A stretch of 64,000 bases of DNA from Hypericum androsaemum (GCA_963995505.1 OZ023188.1:13529912-13593911), one strand, 5' to 3'. Shown: positions 34,771 to 47,490, numbered from the stretch's first letter. The notes: a model not told the origin generated them from the letters alone. A program made the numbers and translations.

Positions 34771-35039
34771 TGTTGAGAAATAAGATCGAAACGAGTAAAA
34801 CACGAGACACAAGAATTACGTGGAAACCCTAAGACGGGGAGAAAACCACGGGCAAAGGAGAGTCATCCACTGAGTCCAATCGGTTACAAGGCCTCCGTGA
34901 GGGTTCTCTCTACCTCACAACTCTCAACTAGTACAAATAAGACCTATGCATATGCCGTATATATATAGGAGACTAGTACTCTATTCTGATGAGGAAATAG
35001 AGCCCTATTCTAATTAGGAATTTGAAACAATCCCTAACA
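34771..35039 (-). repeat. 5' LTR of the third copia
   Basis: 269 bp partner of 29949-30221, bounded by TGTTGAG/CTAACA and the ACATT duplication. Confidence 0.92.
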
Positions 35040-35044
35040 ACATT

Positions 35045-35764
35045 ATATAGCCATTCGTGAACTACTTAATAGGAATTACTGAATAACGCAACTGATGAGG
35101 CGGTCGGCGAATCCGGGTTTAGGGAATGAGTCGCTACTGATGTCATGCACGGAGGTGGAATTGTGCGTACGGCGAACAGGCGACAACGCTTCGTATTGGT
35201 GGCGGCCATCGTCCCAACGGGCCATTCCCGCTCCCCGACCCGCTTGCGTACGATTGCGGAATCCATTACCAAAGCTAGAGAGAGCGGAGAAGAGAGAGAC
35301 AGAGAGAGAACAGATGAAATAATCGTAAATTGGTTTCTAAGCCAATTCCTTCCTAATCAGGTTTTTCACTCTGTCTTGGAATTAATATAAGCGAGAGAGA
35401 GAGAGAGAGGGCGAGAGCGGGAAGAGTAGTAATTGGGAAATTGGAAGAGATATTTGTGTCTCGTTGTAATAAGATCCGTTGGAAGTGATTGGGAATTTAG
35501 GGCATCTGAAGATATCTTGCGTATCAAGTTTGTGGTTTCTCCCGGGTTTCCTTTAGCTAAATGGGTAGCTAAATTTTAAAAATAAAGTGCCAAAAACATA
35601 AAAAGGTGTATCCTTAAAAATAGGAGGAATTCTAAAATAAAGAGGAGATTGTAGCGAGTAATTTTAATGTGAATTCTGCGTATAATTTTTTAATAAAATC
35701 CATAAGAGAGAAAGTGAATCGTCTCGTCTATCACCAAAAAATTAAGTTAAAAATCTAACCGAGT
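35045..35764. other. Gene-free stretch with a GA microsatellite
   Basis: After the tail of the split tandem repeat there is a GC-richer block (35090-35280) with an open minus frame of 68 codons that I do not recognise. It is followed by purine-rich DNA with a (GA)n tract at about 35389-35410. On the minus strand the CT-rich part followed by an ATG would suit a 5' leader and first exon, but no continuation was found. 35560-35764 is AT-rich. Confidence 0.3.
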
Positions 35765-36122
35765 GGTTACACATTTTGACACTCTACTGGTTTCAAAATG
35801 TTAGACCTAGTGAAAAGGTTTTTTCAATTTGACTCTCCACTTTCTAAATAACTTTTTTGGGCATAAATACTCTCAAGTATAATTAAGAAAAAAAATTTAT
35901 TGTAAATTATCCACCAAAACAAATCTGAAAAAATTATTTTTATGCTCTTGTAATATTTTTTATAATTTTATTTATTTGTTTAAAAAAGTATAATTTAATT
36001 ATATTGAGGGTATTTATGTCCAAAATAGTTATTTAGGTAGTGGAGTGTCAAATTTGAGAAAACTCGGTTACTTGGTCGATAATTTTGAAATTACAGGATA
36101 GTGGAGTGTCAAAGCAAGTAAC
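35765..36122. mobile_element. MITE with ~100 bp inverted repeats (copy A)
   Basis: The left arm GGTTACACATTTTGACACTC and the right arm (GAGTGTCAAAGCAAGTAACC at its end) are inverted repeats. They continue inward through TTTCAAAAT..., TTTGACTCTCCAC and GGGCATAAATA. There is no coding capacity and the element is AT-rich. A diverged relative is at 50052-50455. Confidence 0.65.
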
Positions 36123-36538
36123 CATAACATACTAAAATAAAATTTTATCAAAAATTAAAATATTAACCGTTGATTAATCAAATTATATTTATAAATAGTA
36201 CATTATTAAATTTATAGGGAATTAAAATTCGTTCTTTGATCCACCTTCTTTCTATATATCAATTTACAAATCTAGTTATCAAAAGAAAAAAGAAGTAGGA
36301 TTTAAGTTACTATATGGATGAGATTATGAACTGGAATTGAACCTGATGCAATACTTATTGAACTTAACAATTTATTACAATGTCACATATTATATAATAT
36401 GCGCACGCGTGCATAGTACAGCGTCACGTTGTTTCCACTTAGTAGCGAAACTTATTGGTAAGTACGTAAATATTAAATCACTATCGAGCATGATCTCAGA
36501 TAGCAAATCCCAAACAAAGAGATCATAACGAAATGAAC
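36123..36538. other. AT-rich 3' flank of the kiwellin gene
   Basis: No element or gene recognised. Likely contains the downstream region of the minus-strand kiwellin gene. Confidence 0.4.
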
Positions 36539-37150
36539 TCAAGCATCAGACCAAGTGACGCCCATCAGTCCCCATTTCCCATCACTTGGGTTAACACCAA
36601 GAGCCATCCAAACAGCTTTTGAGCCATCCACGATGTTGTTTTTGCATCCACGAATAGCATCACATTCGTCCACCACCATAGCCTTCACACTCCTCCCGTT
36701 CCCGTTAATATTGGTGAACTTGTGACACCTCGCCCCGTTGTTGTACCATCCCGTCGAGAGAGACACTATTAGGGAATCGTCGCTATGGTACTGTCCGTCG
36801 CATTCCGATGGTCCGCTGCCACCTCCACCCTGTTGGAAGCTATTCAGTGTTAGGGTTGCCTTTGTGTTTCCGGTCACCGGTGGAGAGCATTTCGTGTGGG
36901 TCAATCCCGGCTTGCAGCTTCCTTGTATGTTGTCGTGGTCAGAATAAGTAGCTTTTGGGCTGGCTGGTATTTGGACGTGGTCGGGATGTGTGGCTTTTGG
37001 GCTGGCTGGTAGTTGGACGTGGTCGGGAGCTTTTGGGCTGGCTGGTACTTGGACGTGGTCGGGATGCGTGGCTTTTGGGCTGGCTGGTATTTGGACGTGT
37101 TCGGGATGTGTGGCTGGCTGGTAATTAACAGAAGGATGTGTCCTGCGCAT
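36539..37150 (-). CDS. Kiwellin / ripening-related protein with N-terminal repeats
   Basis: Kiwellins are small cysteine-rich secreted double-psi beta-barrel proteins; some bind fungal effectors in plant defence (family knowledge). The 203-residue frame contains the kiwellin core from about residue 79. It shows CSPPVTGNTKATLTLNSF, GGSGPSECDGQYHSDDSLIV, LSTGWYNNGARCHKFTNING, MVVDECDAIRGC, NNIVDGSKAVWMALGV and the final GVTWSDA. Residues 14-72 instead hold about four copies of a 12-14 residue unit, THPDHVQ(V/I/L)PASPKA, encoded by 36-45 bp DNA repeats. One unit lacks TH. The usual N-terminal Cys-rich part and signal peptide are absent. In the +1 frame just upstream, ISESCAG resembles the normal mature kiwellin start, so a frameshift near 37140 may have separated it. 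It may be a repeat-bearing variant or a gene damaged at its 5' end. Confidence 0.8.
   Translation of the reverse strand: MRRTHPSVNYQPATHPEHVQIPASPKATHPDHVQVPASPKAPDHVQLPASPKATHPDHVQIPASPKATYSDHDNIQGSCKPGLTHTKCSPPVTGNTKATLTLNSFQQGGGGSGPSECDGQYHSDDSLIVSLSTGWYNNGARCHKFTNINGNGRSVKAMVVDECDAIRGCKNNIVDGSKAVWMALGVNPSDGKWGLMGVTWSDA
36955..37125. repeat. Coding minisatellite in the kiwellin gene
   Basis: About four to five tandem units of 36-45 bp, each containing GGCTGGCTGGTATTTGGACG and GTCGGGATG on the plus strand. All unit lengths are multiples of three, so the protein frame is kept, and a second frame also stays open across them (37191-36901). Confidence 0.8.
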
Positions 37151-38045
37151 GATTCTGATATATTTTTAGCATGCAATAGAATTTGATGCATCACTTTTCA
37201 GACTTTTTTCTACAACTGGAAAAAATGAATTAAGTTTAATAACAGTTCAACATTGTTCAAAATTAAACGTTCTTGGCTGACCGCGTTTTATGTTGCTTAT
37301 GTAGTATTCAGACCAAATAACTCAATGTAATTACGTGGATTAAAAATTCCAATAAAAAGTTCAAATTCTGTACAAATATTGAAATTTTAATGAAGTATGA
37401 TAAAATTAAATTTCAAGTCAAATTACTAGATATTAAATTCTCGGTTTTTTCCAATTTATTTTGAAAAAGATCGCTTTATTATTTTACAGTTTCGATCTTT
37501 CATCTAGAAAATTCTTTGGATAAAGATGTAGATTGCAATTTTTTGTAGTTTTCCATTTAGCAGTTTAAGAATAAATATATAATTTCGTCAATTAATTTCT
37601 CGTGAAGGTTTTTGACGTATTTATTTACTGAGTAGCTAAACATTTAACAAGTAAAAATCTTGCTGATTTTCTTGGGTTTTTGATTTATTTATTATTCCTT
37701 ATTTTAGTAGTGGCGACTGGCGAGTTAGCATTGATTTTTTTTTAGAAACGAGTAGCATTGATTTGAGAGGGGGCATTTGTCACCACTCATGTTTAAAATT
37801 TAGTTCACATAGTTTTAATTATTCTTTATATTACATCACTAGATTTAAAATGGGAATTACCAAATCTAATGTCTCTGATATTTTTCTTATAACTTAGCGT
37901 AATTTTTCATAAATTAAATTCTATGTGTCGTCGGATAAAATAAAAAAACGATGCGACCCCAGGCAAAATGTGTTTACCTATGCTTTCACTTCAATAATTG
38001 AATTGTGAAAAAGTGTTTGCCTATGCTTTCACTTTAATCATTTTA
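37151..38045. other. AT-rich intergenic region upstream of the kiwellin gene
   Basis: No open frame over 60 codons. I looked for an exon encoding a signal peptide for the kiwellin gene and saw none with a convincing donor. No element ends were recognised. Confidence 0.4.
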
Positions 38046-39290
38046 GGGCAAATTATCCTCAGGTCCTGTGTTATGGTTTTATCATTCGCAGGTCCCTATA
38101 TTATGAAAATAGTGTGTGAGGTCTCTGTGTTTTAAGAAATATTGGCCTGAGGTCCTTGAACACTGGATCGAAGATTTTCTCCGACAGAGAACCATCTGAA
38201 ATGACCAAAATACCCCTAAACAAAAAAAAATTCACCTTCCACCTTTAAACACCAAGAATATCAGTGTGCGGGGTGCCTCTCAATGGCAACCAATTTGCCC
38301 TACCCTCGGAAGGGGATGATGTTTCTGTGTCGGTGTGGGGGGGTGCCTCTCTTGAAGGACAAGAGGAGCAACGTGGTCCTCCTGAAGTTCCTTCATGCAA
38401 GGGACTTCTAGGTGGGCGAGGCCCTGGCGATGCTCAAGAACACGGTCCAGTGGCGGGTCTGGTTCGGGATTGAGGGGATTGCCGAGGAGGAGCTCGGGGA
38501 CGACTGGGAGAAAGTGGTGTTCATGCACGGCCACGACAGGGACGGCCAGGTTCCTCAGGTGACGGGTTCAGTTCCTGGTCGGGGTCGCGGTAGAATGGGG
38601 GATTTAGGGTTATTTTTGAATTTTCTTGATTTTTAGCTTCGTCGATTTGGGGGTTTCTTCGTCTGGTCGTCCTCTGGTGGAATTTTTCTTGATTATTAGC
38701 TCCGTCGATTGTCCTCTGGTGGAATTGTTCGCGGTGAGGGACTTTTTGCTCGTGTGGCTTCTCGGCGGCGACGAGGGATTTCTTGCTCGTGCAGCGATGA
38801 GGGACTTCTTGCTCGTATGGCTTCTCAGCGGCAACGAGGGACTCCAGGTCGGAGGAGACGATTGCGGACGTCCAGAGAGGAGGAGACTGTCGCCGCTGAT
38901 GGTTCTTGGTGTTCTAATTGAGTGTGAAGGTGGTGGGGCATAGGATTGAGCGCTTGCCGGTGACAGTAACGAGGGTTTAATTAGATGTTCTTGGTGTTCT
39001 AATTGAGTGTGAAGGTGGTGGGGCATAGGATTGAGCGCTTGCCGGTGACAGTAACGAGGGTTTAATTAGATGTTCTTGGTGTTCTAATTGGATATTCTTG
39101 GTGTTTAAAGGTTGAAGAAGGTGAGTTTTTTATTTTTTTATTTAGGAGTATTTTGGTCATTTCAGGTGGCTCTCCGTCAGAGAAAATTTCCGATCCGGTG
39201 ACCAGGGACCTCAGGCTAATATTTTTTAAAACACAGGGGCCTCACATACTATTTTCATAATACAGGAGCCTACGAATGATAAAACCATAA
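38046..39290. mobile_element. Pack-MULE-like element carrying a patellin fragment
   Basis: Inverted repeats of about 150-175 bp are visible at 38046-38221 and 39145-39290. The left end contains GGTTTTATCATTCGCAGG, TATGAAAATAGTGTGTGAGG, TTGGCCTGAGGTCC and GAAATGACCAAAATACCCCT, and the right end is its inverse. The outermost ~25 bp of the right end seem lost, and I could not define a target duplication. There is no transposase. The interior holds a captured patellin exon and a ~90 bp tandem duplication at about 38905-39080. The subterminal GAAATGACCAAAATACCC is shared with the MULE at 4325-5411. Confidence 0.7.
38316..38549 (+). pseudogene. Patellin (SEC14-like) gene fragment inside the MULE
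   Basis: The plus-strand reading gives DDVSVSVWG, then, after one extra G in a run of seven (38337-38343) shifts the frame, VPLLKDKRSNVVLLKFLHAR, DF, a TAG stop, VGEALAMLKNTVQWRVWFGI and EEELGDDWEKVVFMHGHDRD. This is the CRAL-TRIO N-terminal region of patellins, plasma-membrane or cell-plate phosphoinositide-transfer proteins; family members read WGVPLL...LLKFLRARDFKV...WEKVVFMHG. The similarity stops abruptly at 38549, probably an exon end or capture border. It is not expressible as a patellin because of the frameshift and the stop. Confidence 0.75.
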
Positions 39291-40411
39291 TAAAGATCTG
39301 GATCCACTATTTAAAAATAGGATAAGGATCTGGATCCTATCCGGATCCTGTCCATTGCCATCCCTATCTGTATCCCGGGTCTCATACATTTCTTTTTCCG
39401 GATCATGAGGTTATCGGCCCTAACCTTATTTCCCTTCTCTGTGTGTTCTGGGCTTGCAGGCCTAGCATGTTTCTCGGATCTTCCTTTTGCTTTCTCCTGG
39501 CCCATTATAGTTTCCAGCTTGATTTTCCAGCCTAAGGCCCTCCTAAAAATTAGGCTCGTCCCGCCTTTTATCTGGAGTGAAAACTTACCTTTCTTGGGAA
39601 AAAGGAGAGGAAACGGTCAGCAATATGCCAATATGTTCAATATATTAATTCTGCGTCATTTTGTTGGATAGTAATGAGTTAATCCTACTAATTTATAGTG
39701 ATTCATCTATTGTGCCAATATTTAGAACATCAAATTTTAGGTAAAACTTATGAGAAAGAAAATGAACATGTAAGATCCACTATAAATTAAGAAAATAATT
39801 AAATCCTAACAATTCGCTATACTAAATCATATTTTAACCATTGTAAAATTGTTCGAGTTACTACGTCCCTGACCAATTTTCATTTTTTAACCTTGACTAA
39901 TTGTAGCGGAAGCAATCAAACATATGGAAAATATGTGTTAGGTAATGAATTATTGGTGGCGCCACCAGTTGGTAGGCGATGCAATCAACCAAAATAATTC
40001 GTGTCACCATCATAAAATAAAGCACCTAAAATATAATTTCTCACGTGGGTGTCAGTTTTAAATCATTTGGTCGAGGCTCCGATTTGTGGTAAATAAATGT
40101 GGAAAATCAAGGCCATGTGACTTGGAGAATCAGAAGATGCTTTATAAAGATACCATTGTTTTGATCCTCGTATCGAAACTTATATTTAGTAACGTTTTTT
40201 TCAATAGTTTATTTACATTCATAATATTTTAACCTAAATTTTTAAAAAGTAAATTGTAATCTTTATTATCTGGATCAACACTTATTAGTTAAAGATATGA
40301 TGTTTGGGACATAAATCGAACTTAATTAGTATTGTATAATAAATCACAGCCAGGCAGCTACAATAGAAAATATCTGACCATAAAAGCTACAGTATCTAGT
40401 GGGCTATTTGG
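39291..40411. other. No gene recognised
   Basis: 39300-39660 is mixed composition with repeated GGATCC/ATCCGG words. The rest is AT-rich. There is an 88-codon plus frame at 39405-39671 with no recognisable features. Nothing else seen. Confidence 0.35.
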
Positions 40412-43400
40412 AGAATTTTTTTTTAGAGTAAATTGCCCTAATATTAATTATCAGAGTCATACAAAAGGAGCTCTTTAAGCTCAAAAGGAGGATTATTAAC
40501 TAAATTCTCATGATCAAAGTGAAGCGAGGTAGTTTTTGCAATCCAATCCGCCACCCTATTAGCATCTCTAGGTATGTACATAAGTTTACACAAAGGTAAG
40601 CTCAAAAGTGTAGATTGGATCACCAAAGTCTTATCTTCAATAACCCACTCAAAGTCACAGTCAATCGAAACGGTGAGAAAATCCACTGCAGTTTTACAGT
40701 CTGACTCGATAACAGACCTGCAAAACCTGAAGCGCTGCTTAACAAGATCAGCAGCCTCACCAATGGCTTCTAATTAAGCTTCAAGAGCTGATGAGGAGAG
40801 ATTTTCCCGGGTTTGACGTTGGTCACCCTCCCTGCATGGTCTCGGGCAACAGCTGCAATTCCAGCGGCCCTAGAGGTAGAGGTCCATGCAGCATCAACGT
40901 TAATTTTTACAGTATTTATCTCAGGAGGGTGCCAACACTCATTGCTGGCCATACTTGGCCTATGGTTATATTCCCTCAAGCTCAGACTTTTTTGCACGCT
41001 TTTTGACCAAGTCAGCTTTGGGTTTGGAGGCCTTCCTTCAAAAATATATTCATTTCTTGACAACCAGATCTGCCAAGTGGTAAAATCAATCTGCTAAAAT
41101 AAGTTCCCTCTGTCCACATCTTCAATTGATTTGATGGAGTTTGTCAGCCAAGATTTAACATCCTGGATCACCACTCTCTTTGGAATGAAACCAGTAGAAG
41201 ATAGGAACCAAGTTACTTTGGCGTGGGGACATTCAATCAACACATGAAGCACATCTTCAACCTCAGCGTTGCAGATTTTACAGCTTTGATCATCAGTGAT
41301 GCCTTATTAAGTTTTGGCCTGTAGGGATTGAGTTGGTTGCAGCTTTCTAAAGGAAAGTTCTTATTTTTGGAAAGGCTTTCAGCTTCCACAACCTGCGCCA
41401 CAAAAGGTCGGGAGGAGAGATAAGATTATTCAAGTTTTCTCTGACAGAATGATAACCTATGCGAACTGAGTACTTCCCTGATTTGGCAGGGAACCAAATG
41501 ATTTGGTCCCTACCAAGTTCCTTCCTCAGAGTGATCCTTGAGATCTCATCGATCTCCTGCTGGGAGAATAAATTTTGCAGAGTTTCTGGGTCCCATTGGT
41601 TTCCACTCGGATGCATCAGGTCAGAGACTTTGCTAGCTACAGCTGCTTCAGGCTTTTCAGATTGTATTCTTTTGTTTGGCATGTTGATCAGTCAGGCATC
41701 CTCCCATATTCTAATGCTCCCTCCATCCCTAACTTTCCACATTATCTGGGGCTTTATGACTTGCAAACCTCTAAGCAAACTGCTCCAAGTCCAGGAAGGT
41801 TGCTGTCCCTTTCTCGCCTGCATAAAGGATGAATTAGAAAAATAGATATTTTGTAAGAGTTTGAAACAAAGAGACTCTTGGCCATTTAATAGTCTCCAGG
41901 CCTGTTTAGCCAAGAGAGCACAGTTAAACGCCTCCATACTCCTAAATCCCATGCCTCCCACACCCTTAGGTTTAGTCAGATTTTCCCAATTCATCCAATG
42001 AATTTTGCCAGTTTCGACATCCCCCGACCACCAGAACCTAGCCATCAAGCTATCCATCTTCTTACATATAGACTTAGAAAACTTAACACATTGCATAGCG
42101 TAAGTAGGGATCGAAGCAAGCACATATTTTATCATGACTTTCCTCCCCGCATTAGAAAGCATCTTTTGTTTCCAAGACATAGATTTATTCCACATAGCAG
42201 TATGAATATAATTGAAGGCTTGGCTCTTAGACCGGCCCCAGAAAGAAGGAAGGCCAAGATAATTATCATGATCATTCATAGGACTCATCCCTAACACATT
42301 TGGGATCAATAACTTCATGCTATTATCAAGACCAGAATTAAATCTAACACTAGATTTCTCAAAGTTAATAGGTTGGCCAAAAGCAAGCATGAATTTAGTA
42401 AGCAAACTCTTGAACGCAGTGGCTTCTCGCAAGTTTGCGCAGCCTGTAAGGAGAGTATCATTAGCAAACATTACGCATGTTATAATAGGACTACTCCCCT
42501 TAATCTTGAGACCCCTGATCTGCCCAGTAGAATTAAACCAATCGATGTAGTGGGATAGGGAATCTGCAATAAGGAGGAATAAAAAAGGAGATAGAGGGTC
42601 TCCTGTCTTATTCCTCTAGTTGGGGCAAACCAATCCTGTGGAGAACCATTAACGATCACAGAATACGTAACACTTTCGATGCAGCTCATAGTGCATTTAA
42701 TCCAATGGGTAGGGAAACCCATCTTAATCATCACATCATGCAAAAAGGACCAATTTACCTTGTCATAAGCCTTTTTAAGGTCAATTTTAATTGCCATGGA
42801 ACTTTTTTTCTTTTGCTTACCCTGTCTAAGATGGTGAAAAATTTCATTAGCAATAAGAATATTATCATGGATGCATCTATCCCGAATGAAAGCATTTTGA
42901 GCATTGAAAATGAGCATCGGCATCCAGACTTTGATTCTATTTGCAAGCACTTTTGAATAAACCTTATATGCAAAGTTACATAGACTTATAGACCTAAATT
43001 GGCTCACACATTCAGGATTGTTTACCTTAGGAATTAGAACAATATAGGTCTTATTCAACTCTTTAGGGACATGCCCATCAGAGAACCACTTCTTGATCGT
43101 AGCGACAAGTTCATGACCTACTATACTCCAATACTTGTGGTAAAACAAACCTGGTAGGCCATCAGGCCCTGGAGCTCGGGATCCGCCCATTTGAAAGGCC
43201 GCTTCATGTATCTCGCTACTTGACATCTCTTTCTTGAGCACCTCAACAATCTGTGGAGATACAAAAATAGGGATGCAAGATATTAGTTCAGAGCTATTTG
43301 ATGTTCCTGAGTCGGTGTACATATCCTTGAAAAAGGCTTGTATAGTAGCTCTGATATTGTTCTGATCCTCCATCCAAATTCCATCATCTCCCTTGAGCTT

Positions 43401-43474
43401 GATAATCTCATTCTGTTGGCGTCTTTGCGTAGCAGAAAGATGGAAAATTTTGCTATTTGGAGATTGATACTCAT
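40412..43474 (-). mobile_element. 5'-truncated L1-type LINE with RT, zf-RVT and RNase H
   Basis: The minus-strand order is RT (43373-42480, then 42471-41692 after a frameshift near 42610), a zf-RVT-type C-terminal region (41682-41347) and an RNase H domain (41063-40444). RT motifs are GSRAPGPDGLPGLFYHKYW, LNKTYIVLIPKVNNPE, FRSISLCNFAYKVYSKVLAN, AIKIDLKKAYDKVNWSFL and KPKGVGGMGFRSMEAFN. The catalytic box reads FAND instead of F/YADD. RNase H shows VKINVDAAWTSTSRAAGIAA and PRDANRVADWIAK. The T-run at 40417-40425 is the poly-A tail. Endonuclease and ORF1 are missing. Confidence 0.88.
41347..43373 (-). pseudogene. LINE reverse transcriptase, frameshifted and active-site mutated
   Basis: See the LINE entry for the domain order. 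The first RT half ends at TRGIRQ, then a frameshift leads into the FANDTLLTG box at about 42471. The second catalytic Asp pair is Asn-Asp, so even a frame-corrected protein should be inactive. C-terminal motifs (KGVGGMGF, NQWDPETLQNLFSQQEI) continue to 41347, with a stop near 41690. Confidence 0.87.
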
Positions 43475-43696
43475 TTATACCGACGTTTTCTCTGTTTCAA
43501 GATCCATCCGATCTTTTCAAGGATTCATTGCAGTTGGATCATTTAATGGTTTTAAGGATAAACAAGAGTAGCAGGTGTAACAGGAGCTGAATATGCAACA
43601 ACAATCCATGGGCGCATACCCAGATGGAAGCTAAGTTCTCACTCACGATCCACACGGACAACCATTTGGATCATATGTTGTGCACATTGTTCTAAC
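43475..43696. other. Short gene-free stretch
   Basis: Nothing recognised; possibly the 5' border of the LINE. It ends with the GTTCTAAC target duplication of the adjoining MITE. Confidence 0.3.
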
Positions 43697-43877
43697 CAAG
43701 GTTTTAAAAATGACTTGGAGGCCGATCCGAAATTTCTCTTATCCTCTAGGTCGACTAGTCAGATCGGCGATTCGACTGAGTGATTCGCAAGGTGATCTTA
43801 TTAACCACTAAATCGATTGGTCGAACCAATATTTGATTCGTGGTCCGACTAGTCTAATTGTGTTTCTTAAAATCTTG
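43697..43877. mobile_element. hAT-type MITE, 181 bp
   Basis: Ends CAAGGTTTTAAAAA and (inverted) CAAGATTTTAAGAAA. The 8 bp flanks GTTCTAAC (43689-43696) and GTTCTAAT (43878-43885) match at seven of eight positions, the size expected for hAT. There is no coding capacity. Confidence 0.65.
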
Positions 43878-43885
43878 GTTCTAAT

Positions 43886-45180
43886 TTAATCAACATGTCT
43901 CAATTATTTTAAATTCTTGAAAATTTTCCGATGTTAAATTATTGTTGGAAGAATTTTGTCATATTTTAAAAATATATGCAACTCAAGGCTCAATTAGTGA
44001 GCACAATAAAATTCAACTTCAAACTTTGAAAAAGAAAAAAATGGTACAACTTTAAAATCACATGCAACAATAATTCAAGAGAAGAAAACCACAAATTCCC
44101 ACACCAACAAGGGACAATCCCCTTCTCAAAAAAAAACAAGGGACCATGCAATTTCCCCAAGACGTGATCATTTGTGTCCCAACTCCTGCACACATCAGTC
44201 CCACGGCCCCCCTTCCTCCATGTGCGGTGTGGTGATGTCCCTTTCTCCGCATTTGTATCACCAACTACAATAGTACGCTCCACACCACACATCCCAGCTA
44301 CCCACATTTTGTTTCTTGAAACCGGCGAATTGACAATTAATTGGACCGTGGCCAATGATTAACCGACAGTTAATGACCGATTAACGGTTCATAAATCGGG
44401 GGTTGAGCCATGGAACACGATTAAAATTCATTCCTTTGATGATTGTTAACGGACGATTCATAAGCGGTAATCGGGTTCATGAGGTGGACCAAATTATCAG
44501 TAGAGTCAACATTTTACCTACGAAATTTTAGTCCAAAGATTAAATACTGAGATATGTTTATTGCACATTTTTTTTGGATAAGTAAAGTTACAATATTTTA
44601 CCAAAGGTTCCATAAAAAAAGTTACACCAATTGAGCCAAAGATACACTACCAAAGATATTAGATACAAACTCGTCATAATCAAATAAAAAACACTACCAA
44701 ATAGCTATCCCAAAATATCTCCAAATCGAAATTATGATCGCGCCACGACAAGGTAAATATATACGAAAAACCTAAAATATTATTTACCCCAATTCTAAAC
44801 TCAATACTTTTTTGTAGCCCGAGAATAATAATTTCTTGAAAAAAACGCAACATCTAGTGGTTAATTTTCTTTTTCAGATATGTTTGTATTTCTTTTTCAT
44901 GTTTTTAAAATTTAACCATTTTCTTTTCGATGCTTGCGCTAGACTTTATATCTTAGACTTCAAAAAAAAAAGAGAAGAAAAATAGTGATTCAATACAACA
45001 ATATTAAATATTATAATATTCGACTTAATTTTTTATATTATAATATTTTATAGTCCATAATATTTTTTCTGGGAGTACTGGACGTCAGTGGCATCTTCCG
45101 AAAATCTTGACCGGTGGAAACTTTTGTAGAGCCGTCAAAAAGGAAAAAAAGAAAACAGGCACAACAACCCCGATCTTCTC
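43886..45180. other. AT-rich region upstream of DAHP synthase, with a LINE tail remnant
   Basis: 44568-44800 begins with a T-run followed by GGATAAGTAAAGTTAC, like the inverted 3' end of a LINE (compare 21131-21160). 44330-44480 has several GATTAAC/CGATTA words but no clear borders. Otherwise it is AT-rich promoter-distal DNA. Confidence 0.35.
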
Positions 45181-45187
45181 TATAAAA
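45181..45187 (+). promoter_or_regulatory. TATA box of the DAHP synthase gene
   Basis: TATAAAA lies 70 bp upstream of the start codon. The leader between them is CT-rich (a CTCTCTCT run at about 45236-45253), as is common in plant housekeeping 5' UTRs. Confidence 0.65.
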
Positions 45188-45256
45188 AACCCTTAGCCAC
45201 CATCCCTCCATTTCCACACCCCAACTGCTCGCTCCTCTCTCTCTCTCTCTCTCGCA

Positions 45257-47220
<1,964 letters not shown>

Positions 47221-47484
47221 AAGAGCCCGTAAGAAACCAAGGTCGTGGTTGTGCTAGTAGTAGTTTGTCCATTGCTTCTTCATTTTTTTAATTCCCGCAT
47301 TGTCGTTGAATGGCTAGAGGGTCGCCAGCCAGTGTTGACCAGGGAAATGTGGTAGGTGAGGTCAAAGGAAACTGCGAGATCAAAAGGGCGGCCCTATGTT
47401 ATAGAAAAAAATGCATGGCAGTATTTTATTTATTTAATATTATAAAGCCATGTATATTTGTGCAAAAATTTGATGCTGGGAAGC

Positions 47485-47490
47485 AATAAA
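47485..47490 (+). terminator. Putative poly-A signal of DAHP synthase
   Basis: AATAAA, about 265 bp after the stop codon, in an AT-rich 3' flank. Plant signals are loose, so this is tentative. Confidence 0.35.

Larger units (their letters stand above)
29949..35039 (-). mobile_element. Ty1/copia retrotransposon (third copia), nearly complete
   Basis: Short LTRs 29949-30221 (3') and 34771-35039 (5') begin TGTTGAG and end CTAACA. The target duplication is ACATT (29944-29948 and 35040-35044). The PBS TGGTATCAGAGCCGG is perfect for initiator Met tRNA (34754-34768), and the polypurine tract AAGGTGGGAATT is at 30222-30233. At 5.1 kb with all domains in order, it needs only a few nonsense changes to explain its inactivity. 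The two LTRs differ at few positions, which suggests a fairly recent insertion. Confidence 0.94.

Noticed and set aside
36920..37140. Regular repeats resembling a CRISPR array
   Set aside because: Units are directly adjacent without unique spacers, coding in frame with a plant kiwellin, in a plant genome.
38610..39026. 138-codon minus frame in the Pack-MULE
   Set aside because: Low-complexity Ser/Pro-rich reading through a tandem duplication. No support beyond openness.
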